The translations under genes and the position numbers were made by a program. The notes beneath the pieces were generated by a model. The model did not search any database. It had not been told where the DNA came from and saw nothing but the letters and a program-made list of their open reading frames with translations. Below, in pieces: positions 42,336 to 50,551 of a stretch of 64,000 nucleotides of DNA. Within the stretch, counting starts at the first letter, position 1. The number at the start of each line of letters is the position of its first letter. This DNA comes from Parvibaculum sp040390855 (lineage in GTDB: Bacteria > Pseudomonadota > Alphaproteobacteria > Parvibaculales > Parvibaculaceae), in contig JAZJXO010000008.1 in NCBI GenBank assembly GCA_040390855.1, positions 102,388 through 166,387 of the forward strand. The letters are read 5' to 3'.

Positions 42336-43970
42336 TTACGCCTCCTCGGCCTCGACCTCTTCGATGTCCGCATCTTCCACATCATCGGGACGACGCTTCG
42401 GCAGCTTCACAGCGCGCAGCATGAAGGCCGGAACGTGATCGCCGAGACCGATAACGCGCGGACCGTCGTCATCATCGCGATTGCGGCCACGCGGACGTTC
42501 GCCGTTGTTGCGGTCGTTACGATCATTGCGTTCGCGGCGCGGCTGATTACTGTTGCGGTTGTTGTCGCGGCCATGTTCGCGCGGTACATGCTGCGTCGCC
42601 TGTTCGACAACAGCGGCCACAAACTCCGGCGCATCGACCGGCGTTTCCGGCTGCGGCGCTTCTTCAGCGGCAGCACTCTCAACCGTCGCATCACTTATAG
42701 GCTTCTTGCGACCGCGACCACCACGGGCCCGACGTTCGCGCGGTTTACGCTCCGACGTTTCATCGGTCGCAACTTCGTTTGTCATATCTTCAACGACAAC
42801 AGCTTCCGTCATTGTTTCCGTAGGTTCAGCCACGTCCACCACCGGCTTTGCCGAAACATGGATTGCGCGTTCGGGGATCGTTGTGCCGATCAGCTTCTCG
42901 ATACCGGCGAGATATTTTCCGTCTTCGCGCGTCATCAGCGTGTAGGCGAAACCGAGACGTCCCGCGCGGCCCGTACGACCGATGCGGTGGACATAGTCTT
43001 CCGCGTGGGTCGGCACGTCGAAATTGATGACATGGCTCACGTCGGGAATATCAAGCCCGCGCGCCGCCACGTCGCTCGCCACCAACAGGCGAATAGTGCC
43101 GTTGCGGAAGCCTTCCAGCGTCTTCGTACGTGTCGACTGGTCAAGATCGCCATGCAGCGAGCCGACCGGCAGTCCGTGCTTTTCGAGCGTCTTGTGAACG
43201 GCGCCGATGTCGCGTTTGCGGTTGCAGAAGATGATCGCGTTCTTCACGTCTTCGCCTTCGAGCACTTCAAGCAGCGTGTCGCGCTTCTTCTCGCGCGTCG
43301 TCTTGATCAGGCCTTGCGTGATCGTCGCACTGGCCGATGCCGGACGCGAAACCTCGACGCGTTCGGGATTTTGCAGGAAGGTTTCCGTGAGACGCTGGAT
43401 TTCCGGCGGCATCGTAGCCGAGAAAAAAAGTGTCTGGCGCGTGAAGGGGATCTTCTTGCAGATTTCTTCGATGTCGGGAATGAAACCCATATCGAGCATC
43501 CGGTCCGCTTCGTCGATGACGAGGATCTGCACGCCGGTGAGAAGGACCTTGCCGCGTGAGCAATGGTCGAGCAGACGACCGGGTGTGGCGATCAGCACGT
43601 CGACGCCGCGATCCAGTTTCTTTTCCTGGTCACCAAAGCTCACGCCGCCGATGAGCAGAGCCATCGAGAGCTTGTTGTACTTGCCGTAGGTTTCGAAATT
43701 TTCAGCGACCTGTGCCGCCAGTTCGCGCGTCGGCTCCAGAATGAGCGAGCGCGGCATACGCGCCTTGGCGCGACCGCGTGACAGAAGGTCGATCATCGGC
43801 AGTGTAAAGGAGGCAGTCTTGCCTGTGCCCGTCTGCGCGATCCCCAGAACGTCACGCTTCTTCAGCACATGGGGAATGGCCTGCGCCTGAATGGGAGTAG
43901 GTTCGGTATAGCCTGTTTCCGCAACCGCTTTCAGCACCTCGGCTCCGAGGCCGAGTTCGTCAAATGTCAT
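42336..43970 (-). CDS. DEAD-box RNA helicase (RhlE/RhlB-like)
   Basis: ATP-dependent RNA helicase of 544 residues from the ATG at 43970, where MTFDELGLGAEVLKAVAE gives the Q-motif region typical of the family. Motifs in order: IAQTGTGKT (I), PTRELA (Ia), VIDEADRMLDMGF (II, DEAD), FFSATM (III), VASDVAARGLDIP (V) and HRIGRTGRAG (VI). The C-terminal ~150 residues are low complexity: acidic/Pro-rich, then an Arg/Asn/Asp-rich stretch, then an acidic end. Such tails usually bind RNA. The longer upstream frame is not family-like. Roles in ribosome assembly or mRNA decay are typical. Confidence 0.93.
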   Translation of the reverse strand: MTFDELGLGAEVLKAVAETGYTEPTPIQAQAIPHVLKKRDVLGIAQTGTGKTASFTLPMIDLLSRGRAKARMPRSLILEPTRELAAQVAENFETYGKYNKLSMALLIGGVSFGDQEKKLDRGVDVLIATPGRLLDHCSRGKVLLTGVQILVIDEADRMLDMGFIPDIEEICKKIPFTRQTLFFSATMPPEIQRLTETFLQNPERVEVSRPASASATITQGLIKTTREKKRDTLLEVLEGEDVKNAIIFCNRKRDIGAVHKTLEKHGLPVGSLHGDLDQSTRTKTLEGFRNGTIRLLVASDVAARGLDIPDVSHVINFDVPTHAEDYVHRIGRTGRAGRLGFAYTLMTREDGKYLAGIEKLIGTTIPERAIHVSAKPVVDVAEPTETMTEAVVVEDMTNEVATDETSERKPRERRARGGRGRKKPISDATVESAAAEEAPQPETPVDAPEFVAAVVEQATQHVPREHGRDNNRNSNQPRRERNDRNDRNNGERPRGRNRDDDDGPRVIGLGDHVPAFMLRAVKLPKRRPDDVEDADIEEVEAEEA

Positions 43971-44360
43971 AAATAAGAGCCCTTGTTGCACCATGTAACG
44001 CTGCCGTGGTGGCCCACTTCGGGGGCCCGTGGACGGAAATTTTTGGCAGCTTTTTGCGCGTTGGTTCTGCGGCCGCGCATATCCGCAATCCGCCGGAAAC
44101 ATAGGGATTGTAGGGATATTGTCAACGCGACACGGTCCCGCAGTCGCTTTGCCGCACCGAAAAAGTTGACGATTCAAGGCGAATTCGACCCTTTGTGGCT
44201 CAAACAGCGCGTTTTCTCCTAACCTCGAAGCCCGTCTTTTTTCCGGCTAAAACTTTTCAGGACCATGCTGCACCTTCTAAAGAGGAGCAGGACTCAATAC
44301 CATCAGCGGGCGCGCAGATGGCTTCCCCTGATGCGGCATCGGTTTGACTATCCCCAACCT
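43971..44360. other. Spacer between the DEAD-box and parE genes
   Basis: About 390 bases between the start of the helicase gene and the stop of parE (both minus strand). It should contain the helicase promoter and leader; long leaders are common for DEAD-box genes. A GATTC (GANTC) site lies near 44170. No terminator for parE with a clear T-run and no supported reading frame was found. Confidence 0.4.
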
Positions 44361-46385
44361 TCAGATGTCCAGATCGACGGCAAAGGCCGCGCGTTCCTGA
44401 ATGAACTGGAAACGAAGCTCGGGCTTGTTGCCCATCAACCGGTCGATGGAGCCGCGCGTTTCTTTCGCGTCGTCATCCGGCACCATCACGCGCAGCAATG
44501 TGCGCTTGTTGCGCACCATCGTCGTTTCTTTCAACTGCGCTGGCAGCATTTCGCCAAGGCCTTTGAAGCGGCTGATCTCGACTTTGCCATTGCCTTTGAA
44601 GTCTTTTTTCATCAGTTCGTCTTTATGCGCATCGTCACGCGCATAGGCTGTCTTGCCGCCCTGCGTCAGTTTATATAGCGGCGGCACGGCGAGATAGAGA
44701 TGCCCCTTGTCAATCAGCTCAGGCATTTCCTGATAGAAAAACGTGATGAGCAGAGAGGCAATATGTGCGCCGTCCACGTCGGCGTCGGTCATAATAATGA
44801 CTTTCTCATAGCGCAATTCGCTGTCGCGATAATGCGAGCCGGTGCGCACACCGAGCGCCTGAATGAGATCGGAGATTTGCTGGTTCGCTTGCAGCTTGGC
44901 GCCACTCGCCGAGGCGACGTTGAGTATCTTGCCGCGCAGCGGAAGGATCGCCTGCGTTGCGCGGTCACGCGCCTGCTTTGCCGAACCACCGGCGCTGTCA
45001 CCTTCGACGATGAAGAGTTCCGATCCCGCTGCGCCCGCCTGTGCGCAGTCGGCGAGTTTGCCAGGCAGACGCAGGCGCCGCGTGGCGCTCTTGCGCGCAA
45101 CGTCTTTGTCCTGACGACGCTTGAGGCGCTCTTCCGAACGGTCTATCACCCAGTCGAGAAGTTTCGTCGCCTGTTGCGGGCTTGCGGTGAGCCAATGATC
45201 GAAATGGTCGCCGATGGCTTTTTCAACGAGTTTCTGCGCCGCCGGTGTTGCGAGCTTCTCTTTCGTCTGGCCCTGAAATTCCGGCTCGCGAATAAAGACC
45301 GAGATCAGCGCACCCGCTGTGCCGAGTACGTCCTCGGCCTGTATCTGTCCGGCCTTTTTGTTGCCGGTCATGTCGGCATAGTTCTTGAGGCCCTTGGTTA
45401 GCGCCGCGCGTAAACCCGCTTCATGCGTGCCGCCTTCGGTCGTCGGCACAGTATTGCAATAGGAATGCACGAAGCCGTCATCATTATACCAGCCGATCGC
45501 CCATTCGACGGAGCCGTGGCTGCCTGCTTTTGAAACCTTGCCGTGGAAAGGTTCGTTGGTGATGGTCGGTGTCGCACCGATTTCAGCACGCAGAAAATCA
45601 ACAAGCCCGCCTGGAAAATGCAACACGTCCTCAGCCGGCGTCGTCTTGTCGGTGATGAGCGAGGGCGCACAATGCCAACGGATTTGAACGCCGCCGAAGA
45701 GATATGCTTTAGAGCGCGCCATGCGATGCAAGCGGGCGGGAAGGAAGACATTGTCCTTACCGAAAATCTGTTCGTCGGGATGGAACGTGATGCGTGTGCC
45801 GCGCCGGTTCTGCACACGACCCTTGTTGACGAGCTTCGTCAAAGGCGCGCCGCGCGAATAGCTCTGGGTGTAAAGCTCCTGATCGCGCGCGACCTCGACG
45901 ACAAGCCGGTCGGACAATGCGTTGACGACCGAGATGCCGACACCATGCAAGCCGCCCGATGTCTCGTAAGCCTTGCCGTCGAACTTGCCGCCCGAATGCA
46001 GCGTCGTGAAAATAACTTCGAGCGCCGATTTCGGTTTGTATTTCGGATGCACGTCAATCGGAATGCCGCGCCCGTTATCATCAACAGTGAGGCTTCCGTC
46101 CTCATGCAGTCGCACATCAATCCATGTGGCGTGACCGGCGACCGCTTCGTCCATCGAATTGTCGAGCGCTTCGGCAAAGAGATGATGCAGCGCCTTTTCG
46201 TCCGTGCCGCCGATATACATGCCGGGGCGACGCCGCACAGGTTCAAGCCCTTCAAGCACTTCAATGTCTTTGGCCGAATAGGCTTCCGTCTCTTTGGATT
46301 TTGGCGCGGCCTTCGCGCTTACGTGCTTGCCCGCTACGGCAAATAGATCATCTTCGGCAGATTTACTGGGGCGTTTCGCGGCCAT
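44361..46385 (-). CDS. parE: DNA topoisomerase IV subunit B
   Basis: ATPase subunit of topoisomerase IV, which unlinks daughter chromosomes. It has 674 residues from the ATG at 46385. The GHKL ATPase shows EALDNSMDEAVAG, DDNGRGIPIDVHPKYK and the glycine loop TSGGLHGVGISVVNALS. PGMYIGG precedes these. The Toprim part shows IVEGDSAGGSAKQARDR and MTDADVDGAHIASLLITFF. VHPKYKPKSALE and the overall length fit ParE rather than GyrB, which is usually about 800 residues. parC is not in the window. Confidence 0.94.
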   Translation of the reverse strand: MAAKRPSKSAEDDLFAVAGKHVSAKAAPKSKETEAYSAKDIEVLEGLEPVRRRPGMYIGGTDEKALHHLFAEALDNSMDEAVAGHATWIDVRLHEDGSLTVDDNGRGIPIDVHPKYKPKSALEVIFTTLHSGGKFDGKAYETSGGLHGVGISVVNALSDRLVVEVARDQELYTQSYSRGAPLTKLVNKGRVQNRRGTRITFHPDEQIFGKDNVFLPARLHRMARSKAYLFGGVQIRWHCAPSLITDKTTPAEDVLHFPGGLVDFLRAEIGATPTITNEPFHGKVSKAGSHGSVEWAIGWYNDDGFVHSYCNTVPTTEGGTHEAGLRAALTKGLKNYADMTGNKKAGQIQAEDVLGTAGALISVFIREPEFQGQTKEKLATPAAQKLVEKAIGDHFDHWLTASPQQATKLLDWVIDRSEERLKRRQDKDVARKSATRRLRLPGKLADCAQAGAAGSELFIVEGDSAGGSAKQARDRATQAILPLRGKILNVASASGAKLQANQQISDLIQALGVRTGSHYRDSELRYEKVIIMTDADVDGAHIASLLITFFYQEMPELIDKGHLYLAVPPLYKLTQGGKTAYARDDAHKDELMKKDFKGNGKVEISRFKGLGEMLPAQLKETTMVRNKRTLLRVMVPDDDAKETRGSIDRLMGNKPELRFQFIQERAAFAVDLDI

Positions 46386-46522
46386 GAATACTCTGGGTCG
46401 GCTGAAGGGGAACGAATCGAGCCCGATTGTAGGTCGACGAAGGAGGAGGGGCAAACGGCCTCCGTGCTTTCATTTGGCGCAGACAATATGCCACCATGTC
46501 CCATTGAAAAATTGGGGATCAC

Positions 46523-47827
46523 ATGACCGACAAAATCACCATTGTCACGCCGCTGACGCTGCCTTGCGGCGTGACGGTCAAGAACCGCATCATCAAAGGC
46601 GCGATGACCGAAGGTCTCGGTGATCCGCAGAACCGCGCGACGGAGGGCCATCAGCGTCTTTACAAGCGTTGGGCCGAGGGCGGGGCGGGCGTGTTGCTCA
46701 CCGGCAATGTGCAGATCGATCGGCGCTATATGGAGCGGCCCGGCAATGTCGCTGTCGACGGCTCGCAATCGAACGAAGCCCTTGCGGCATTGCGCGAATA
46801 TGCGCGGGCCGGCACCGTCAACAACACGCATCTGTGGATGCAGATCAGCCATGCAGGTCGACAGACGCCGATCTCGATCGCGAAGGAACCACTCGCGCCG
46901 TCAGACATTCCCCTCGATATGCCGGGTGCGCAATTCGGCAAGCCGCGTGCGGCGACGGGTGCGGAAATCGAGGATGTCATCCGCCGCTTCGCGCATACGG
47001 CGAGCATCGCGCGCGATGTCGGTTTTACCGGCGTGCAAATTCACGGCGCACATGGCTATCTCATTTCGGAGTTCCTTTCGCCTGACGTCAACAACCGTAC
47101 GGATGAGTGGGGCGGGTCGCTTGAAAACCGTGCAAGACTGTTGCTCGAAACGGTGCGCGCTGTGCGCAAAGCTGTGGGCGCGGACTTTCCGATTTCCGTA
47201 AAGCTCAATTCTGCCGACTTCCAGCGTGGTGGTTTCTCGCATATGGACGCGATCCGCGTGGCAAGCTGGCTCAATGTGGAAGGCCTTGATCTTCTCGAAA
47301 TTTCCGGTGGCACATATGAGCAGCCGCGTCTCGTCGGTCTTGACGATCTCGCCATGCATCCTGAAAAATCCGAGACGCGCAAAGAAAGCACCATCGCGCG
47401 AGAAGCCTATTTTCTTGAATATGCCAAAGACATTCGCGCCGCGACCACAATGCCGCTGATGGTGACGGGCGGCTTCCGCACAGTGGATGGTATGAACGCG
47501 GCGTTAGCAAGCGGCACGATGGATGCCGTCGGCATCGCGCGTCCCATGTGCGTCGATCCGTCCGCACCGGCGCGATTGTTGAGCGGCGTAACGCGCGAGA
47601 TTCCGGTCTTTGAAAAGACGCTGCAAATCGGTCCCGGCATTCTGGGGCCGCATAGCCCCTTCAATCTTATGAAGGTGCTGAACGGTTGGGGCCAACAGGG
47701 TTGGTTCTGTCTGCAACTGTTGCGCATGGGCGCGGGGCAAGACCCCGACACGAAGCTCGGCGTCTTCAAAGCGTTCCGTGGCTATGCCAAAAACGAGGCA
47801 AAAGCGGCGGCAGCATTGGTGCGATAG
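46523..47827 (+). CDS. NADH:flavin oxidoreductase, old yellow enzyme family
   Basis: FMN-dependent TIM-barrel reductase of 434 residues; this family reduces activated C=C bonds. Elements seen: LPCGVTVKNRIIKGAMTEGL, WMQISHAGRQT, the active-site GVQIHGAHGYLISEFLSPD (His pair position), NNRTDEWGGSLENRARL and the phosphate-binding GGFRTVDGMNAAL. No NADH-binding or iron-sulfur domain is appended, unlike 2,4-dienoyl-CoA reductase. It diverges from parE across 137 bases. The natural substrate is unknown. Confidence 0.88.
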   Translation: MTDKITIVTPLTLPCGVTVKNRIIKGAMTEGLGDPQNRATEGHQRLYKRWAEGGAGVLLTGNVQIDRRYMERPGNVAVDGSQSNEALAALREYARAGTVNNTHLWMQISHAGRQTPISIAKEPLAPSDIPLDMPGAQFGKPRAATGAEIEDVIRRFAHTASIARDVGFTGVQIHGAHGYLISEFLSPDVNNRTDEWGGSLENRARLLLETVRAVRKAVGADFPISVKLNSADFQRGGFSHMDAIRVASWLNVEGLDLLEISGGTYEQPRLVGLDDLAMHPEKSETRKESTIAREAYFLEYAKDIRAATTMPLMVTGGFRTVDGMNAALASGTMDAVGIARPMCVDPSAPARLLSGVTREIPVFEKTLQIGPGILGPHSPFNLMKVLNGWGQQGWFCLQLLRMGAGQDPDTKLGVFKAFRGYAKNEAKAAAALVR

Positions 47828-47884
47828 ACCTATTGCAATGACAGGGTAATGATCATTTGTTTTGCGCGGCGATCACAACGCCAC

Positions 47885-47944
47885 GCAACCCCACTCAAGC
47901 GGAAGCCCCGGATGATCCTGTCGGGCGTTCCCTCGTGGGGTTGC
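47885..47944. repeat. Nested 60-base inverted repeat (possible structured RNA)
   Basis: GCAACCCCAC (47885-47894) pairs perfectly with GTGGGGTTGC (47935-47944). Inside it GGAAGCCCCG (47901-47910) pairs with CGGGCGTTCC (47922-47931) except for two adjacent central mismatches. The result is a two-storey hairpin. No T-run follows on either strand. It could be an RNA structure, a protein-binding palindrome or one unit of a dispersed repeat. Confidence 0.5.
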
Positions 47945-48388
47945 TTATGGATGTGCATCTCGCACTCGCCCTGACTATTAAGCCGGGCTATTTCCATCGT
48001 CATCCGCCTTCGCACTCAATGTGAGTAACGCGGACGTCAGGGTTATGTTGCGCGCTCATTGGCCTAAACGGTTCACTGACCGGTCGCCCATAAAGAACGC
48101 GACAGCTTGGCTATGGAATGCAAGGGGCCTGATATTTCAGGGCCTTGCCTGCGTCGGTGGAGTCATCTTCAGAACCTCCCCGTTGTTGAGACAAGAAAAT
48201 GCTAGGCCTATGAGAATCGGAGTGCAACCAAAATATAAAAATATATGTGGATTGAAAGCGTCAACGGGGCTGACGTAATTTTTAGTTAGTGTACAGAATA
48301 GTTTGTGATTTTCGTCATTGTAAATCTGTATACGGAATTTAGTTTCCGTAGACATCTTCAGATTTCCCCCAAGAGGAGAATTGAAGAA

Positions 48389-48420
48389 GAAAAGGCCGGA
48401 ACTTTCGTTCCGGCCTTTTC
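48389..48420 (-). terminator. Terminator of glnA
   Basis: GAAAAGGCCGGAAC, a four-base loop and GTTCCGGCCTTTTC form a perfect 14-base stem starting 21 bases after the glnA stop, with T-rich sequence beyond it on the minus strand. Confidence 0.93.
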
Positions 48421-48441
48421 CGTCATCAGTCGCGTAAAAAA

Positions 48442-49848
48442 TTACACGCTGAAATACATGTCGTATTCGACCGGATGCGGCGTCATTTCGTAACGCAGGC
48501 ATTCTTCCCACTTCAGTTCGACATAGGCGTCGATCTGTTCCTTGGAGAAGACGCCGCCTTTGAGCAGGAAGGCATGGTCGGCTTCGACCGAGAGCAGGGC
48601 TTCGCGGAGCGAGCCGCAGACTGTCGGGATCTGCTTCAGTTCTTCCGGCGGCAGGTGGTAGAGATCCTTGTCCATCGGCGCACCCGGGTCGATCTTGTTT
48701 TCGATACCGTCAAGACCGGCCATCGCCATCGCGGCGAAGGCGAGATAGGGGTTGGCCGTCGGATCAGGGAAGCGGATTTCGATACGCTTGCTCTTCGGCG
48801 ACGTGCCGTGCGGAATACGGCAGGAGGCCGAACGGTTGCGCGCCGAATAGGCGAGCAACACGGGGGCTTCGTAGCCGGGGACCAGGCGCTTGTAGGAGTT
48901 GGTCGAGGGGTTCGTGAAAGCGTTCAGCGCCTTCGCGTGCTTCAGGATACCACCGATATACCAGAGGCATTCCTGGCTGAGGTCTGCATATTTGTTGCCG
49001 GCGAAGAGGGGCTTGCCCGCTTTCCAGATCGACTGGTGGCAATGCATACCCGAACCGTTGTCACCGAAGACGGGCTTGGGCATGAACGTGGCGGTCTTGC
49101 CGTAAGCGTTGGCGACGTTGTGGATCACATATTTGTAGATCTGCATGTGGTCGGCAGCCGTCGTCAGCGTCTGGAACTTCGTTCCGAGCTCGTGCTGGGC
49201 GGAGGCCACTTCGTGATGGTGCTTTTCGATCGAAAGGCCCATCTCTTCCATGACGGTCAGCATTTCGCCGCGCAGGTCCTGACAGCTATCAATCGGGTTC
49301 ACGGGGAAATAGCCGCCCTTCGTGCGGACGCGATGGCCCATGTTGCCGGTCTCGTAATGCGTGTCCGAGTTGGTCGGCAATTCGATGCTGTCCACTTCAA
49401 AGCCCGTCTTGTAGGGCGTTGTCGAGAACTTCACGTCGTCGAAAATGAAGAACTCGGCTTCGGGACCGAAAACGATCGAGTCACCGAACCCGCCGGACTT
49501 CACATAGGCTTCGGCGCGCTTGGCGGTCGAGCGCGGGTCGCGGTCGTAGAGTTCGCCGGAAGGCTCGGTGATGTCGCAGATGATGGCGAGTGTGTTCTGG
49601 GCGTAGAACGGATCGACAACGGCTGTCGAAAGATCGGGGAGGAGCACCATGTCGGACTCGTTGATGGCCTTCCAGCCAGCGATCGACGAGCCGTCGAACA
49701 TCGTGCCTTCGGAGAAGAAATCTTCGTCGCAGAAGCCGATGTCGAAGGTCACATGCTGCATCTTGCCGCGCGGATCGGAGAAGCGCAGGTCGATGTACTT
49801 GATGTCCTTGTCTTGAATCAGCTGCTGAATGGAGGCGTAATCAGCCAT
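48442..49848 (-). CDS. glnA: Glutamine synthetase, type I
   Basis: Makes glutamine from glutamate, ammonia and ATP; the main ammonium assimilation enzyme. It has 469 residues from the ATG at 49848, preceded by AGGGAA. Features: FDGSSIAGWKAINESDM near residue 55, AEFFIFDDVKF, NGSGMHCHQSIW, RNRSASCRIP, and the adenylylation Tyr in KDLYHLPPEE, so activity is likely controlled by GlnE. It follows glnB by 61 bases in one transcript and ends in a strong terminator. Confidence 0.98.
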   Translation of the reverse strand: MADYASIQQLIQDKDIKYIDLRFSDPRGKMQHVTFDIGFCDEDFFSEGTMFDGSSIAGWKAINESDMVLLPDLSTAVVDPFYAQNTLAIICDITEPSGELYDRDPRSTAKRAEAYVKSGGFGDSIVFGPEAEFFIFDDVKFSTTPYKTGFEVDSIELPTNSDTHYETGNMGHRVRTKGGYFPVNPIDSCQDLRGEMLTVMEEMGLSIEKHHHEVASAQHELGTKFQTLTTAADHMQIYKYVIHNVANAYGKTATFMPKPVFGDNGSGMHCHQSIWKAGKPLFAGNKYADLSQECLWYIGGILKHAKALNAFTNPSTNSYKRLVPGYEAPVLLAYSARNRSASCRIPHGTSPKSKRIEIRFPDPTANPYLAFAAMAMAGLDGIENKIDPGAPMDKDLYHLPPEELKQIPTVCGSLREALLSVEADHAFLLKGGVFSKEQIDAYVELKWEECLRYEMTPHPVEYDMYFSV

Positions 49849-49909
49849 GTCGTCATTCCCTGTTATGTGGATAGTTCTGAGGTGGAAACTGCTTTTTGTA
49901 GTCGGTGGA

Positions 49910-50248
49910 TCAGATTGCTTCGACGCCGGTTTCGCCGGTGCGGATGCGGATGGCTTCTTCGACGGTTGAGATAAAGATTTTGCCGTCGCCGATGCGGCCC
50001 GTGCGTGCGGCCGCCTGAATGGCATCGACGGCTTTCGCCACCATGCCGTCATCAAGCACGATTTCGATTTTCACTTTGGGGAGAAAATCAACGACATATT
50101 CAGCCCCCCGATAGAGTTCGGTATGACCCTTCTGTCGTCCAAAACCTTTCGCTTCGGTCACCGTGATGCCCTGCAGCCCGACTTCCTGAAGTGCCTCTTT
50201 AACTTCGTCGAGCTTGAACGGCTTGATGATCGCTTCGATCTTCTTCAT
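49910..50248 (-). CDS. glnB: Nitrogen regulatory protein PII
   Basis: Trimeric sensor of 2-oxoglutarate, ATP/ADP and glutamine status that controls GlnE, NtrB and others. It has 112 residues. The T-loop carries the uridylylation Tyr in RGAEYVVDFLPKVK, and the GRQKGHTE and GRIGDGKIFI segments bind nucleotide. First gene of glnB-glnA; a near-consensus sigma-54 promoter lies 57 bases upstream, so expression should rise under nitrogen limitation. Confidence 0.98.
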   Translation of the reverse strand: MKKIEAIIKPFKLDEVKEALQEVGLQGITVTEAKGFGRQKGHTELYRGAEYVVDFLPKVKIEIVLDDGMVAKAVDAIQAAARTGRIGDGKIFISTVEEAIRIRTGETGVEAI

Positions 50249-50304
50249 TGCCTTGACGTCCTTTAACTTTTTGGCCTGATCGCGGCCGTTTGGTCTTAGG
50301 GGTT

Positions 50305-50320
50305 AGCATGGGTCGTGCCA
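50305..50320 (-). promoter_or_regulatory. Sigma-54 (RpoN) promoter for glnB-glnA
   Basis: On the minus strand the 16 bases read TGGCACGACCCATGCT. This matches the -24/-12 consensus TGGCACGrNNNTTGCW at all informative positions but one, with the GG and GC doublets ten bases apart as required. The predicted transcription start is about 45 bases before the glnB ATG. Confidence 0.82.
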
Positions 50321-50378
50321 CTTGCCCTCGAACAAATTACCCATATTTATCAAGAGGTTGGTATCTGTGGAGAAGTTC

Positions 50379-50395
50379 TGCGCGGTTGCTGTGCA
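50379..50395 (-). promoter_or_regulatory. Possible NtrC binding site upstream of glnB
   Basis: TGCGCGGTTGCTGTGCA is a 17-base imperfect palindrome that fits the NtrC consensus (TGCACC-N5-GGTGCA) at 9 of 12 defined positions. It lies about 60 bases upstream of the sigma-54 element, a workable distance for an enhancer. A weaker TGC-N11-GCA sequence lies about 18 bases further upstream. Confidence 0.4.
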
Positions 50396-50551
50396 AGATA
50401 ATTGCCTATAAAACGGGCATCGAGCACAGAAAACCAGCAAAACCAAAACAGACCGCCCAAGCCTTGCGCAGCCTGAGTGACCGGCGCCTTGCTTGACAGG
50501 AGACATGCCCTCCGGTCAAGAGGGAGATGACGTAGAGACAGAGGAAAAGTA

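Larger units (their letters stand above)
47828..48441. other. 614-base gene-poor region with AT-rich core
   Basis: No supported protein gene. The left part contains a nested inverted repeat (listed separately). The middle (about 48190-48370) is clearly more AT-rich than the rest of the window, with TATAAAAATATATG and similar stretches. A small hairpin-like CAAGGGGCCTGA...TCAGGGCCTTG occurs near 48120-48147. A 56-codon minus-strand frame (about 47830-48003) overlaps the repeat and is probably not a gene. An sRNA or decayed mobile DNA are both possible. Confidence 0.4.

Noticed and set aside
47830..48015. Small minus-strand frame (61 codons) in the gap beside the OYE gene
   Set aside because: It runs through the nested inverted repeat and has no recognisable domain; more likely repeat sequence than a gene, although a purine-rich stretch precedes an internal ATG.
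48240..48265. GTGGATTGAAA, resembling the end of several CRISPR repeats
   Set aside because: It occurs once here (a GGATTGAAAC also falls inside tig) with no spacing pattern, repeats or cas genes.
48475..49974. A 499-codon plus-strand frame across glnA
   Set aside because: Antisense to a complete glutamine synthetase; no conserved motif and no ribosome binding site.
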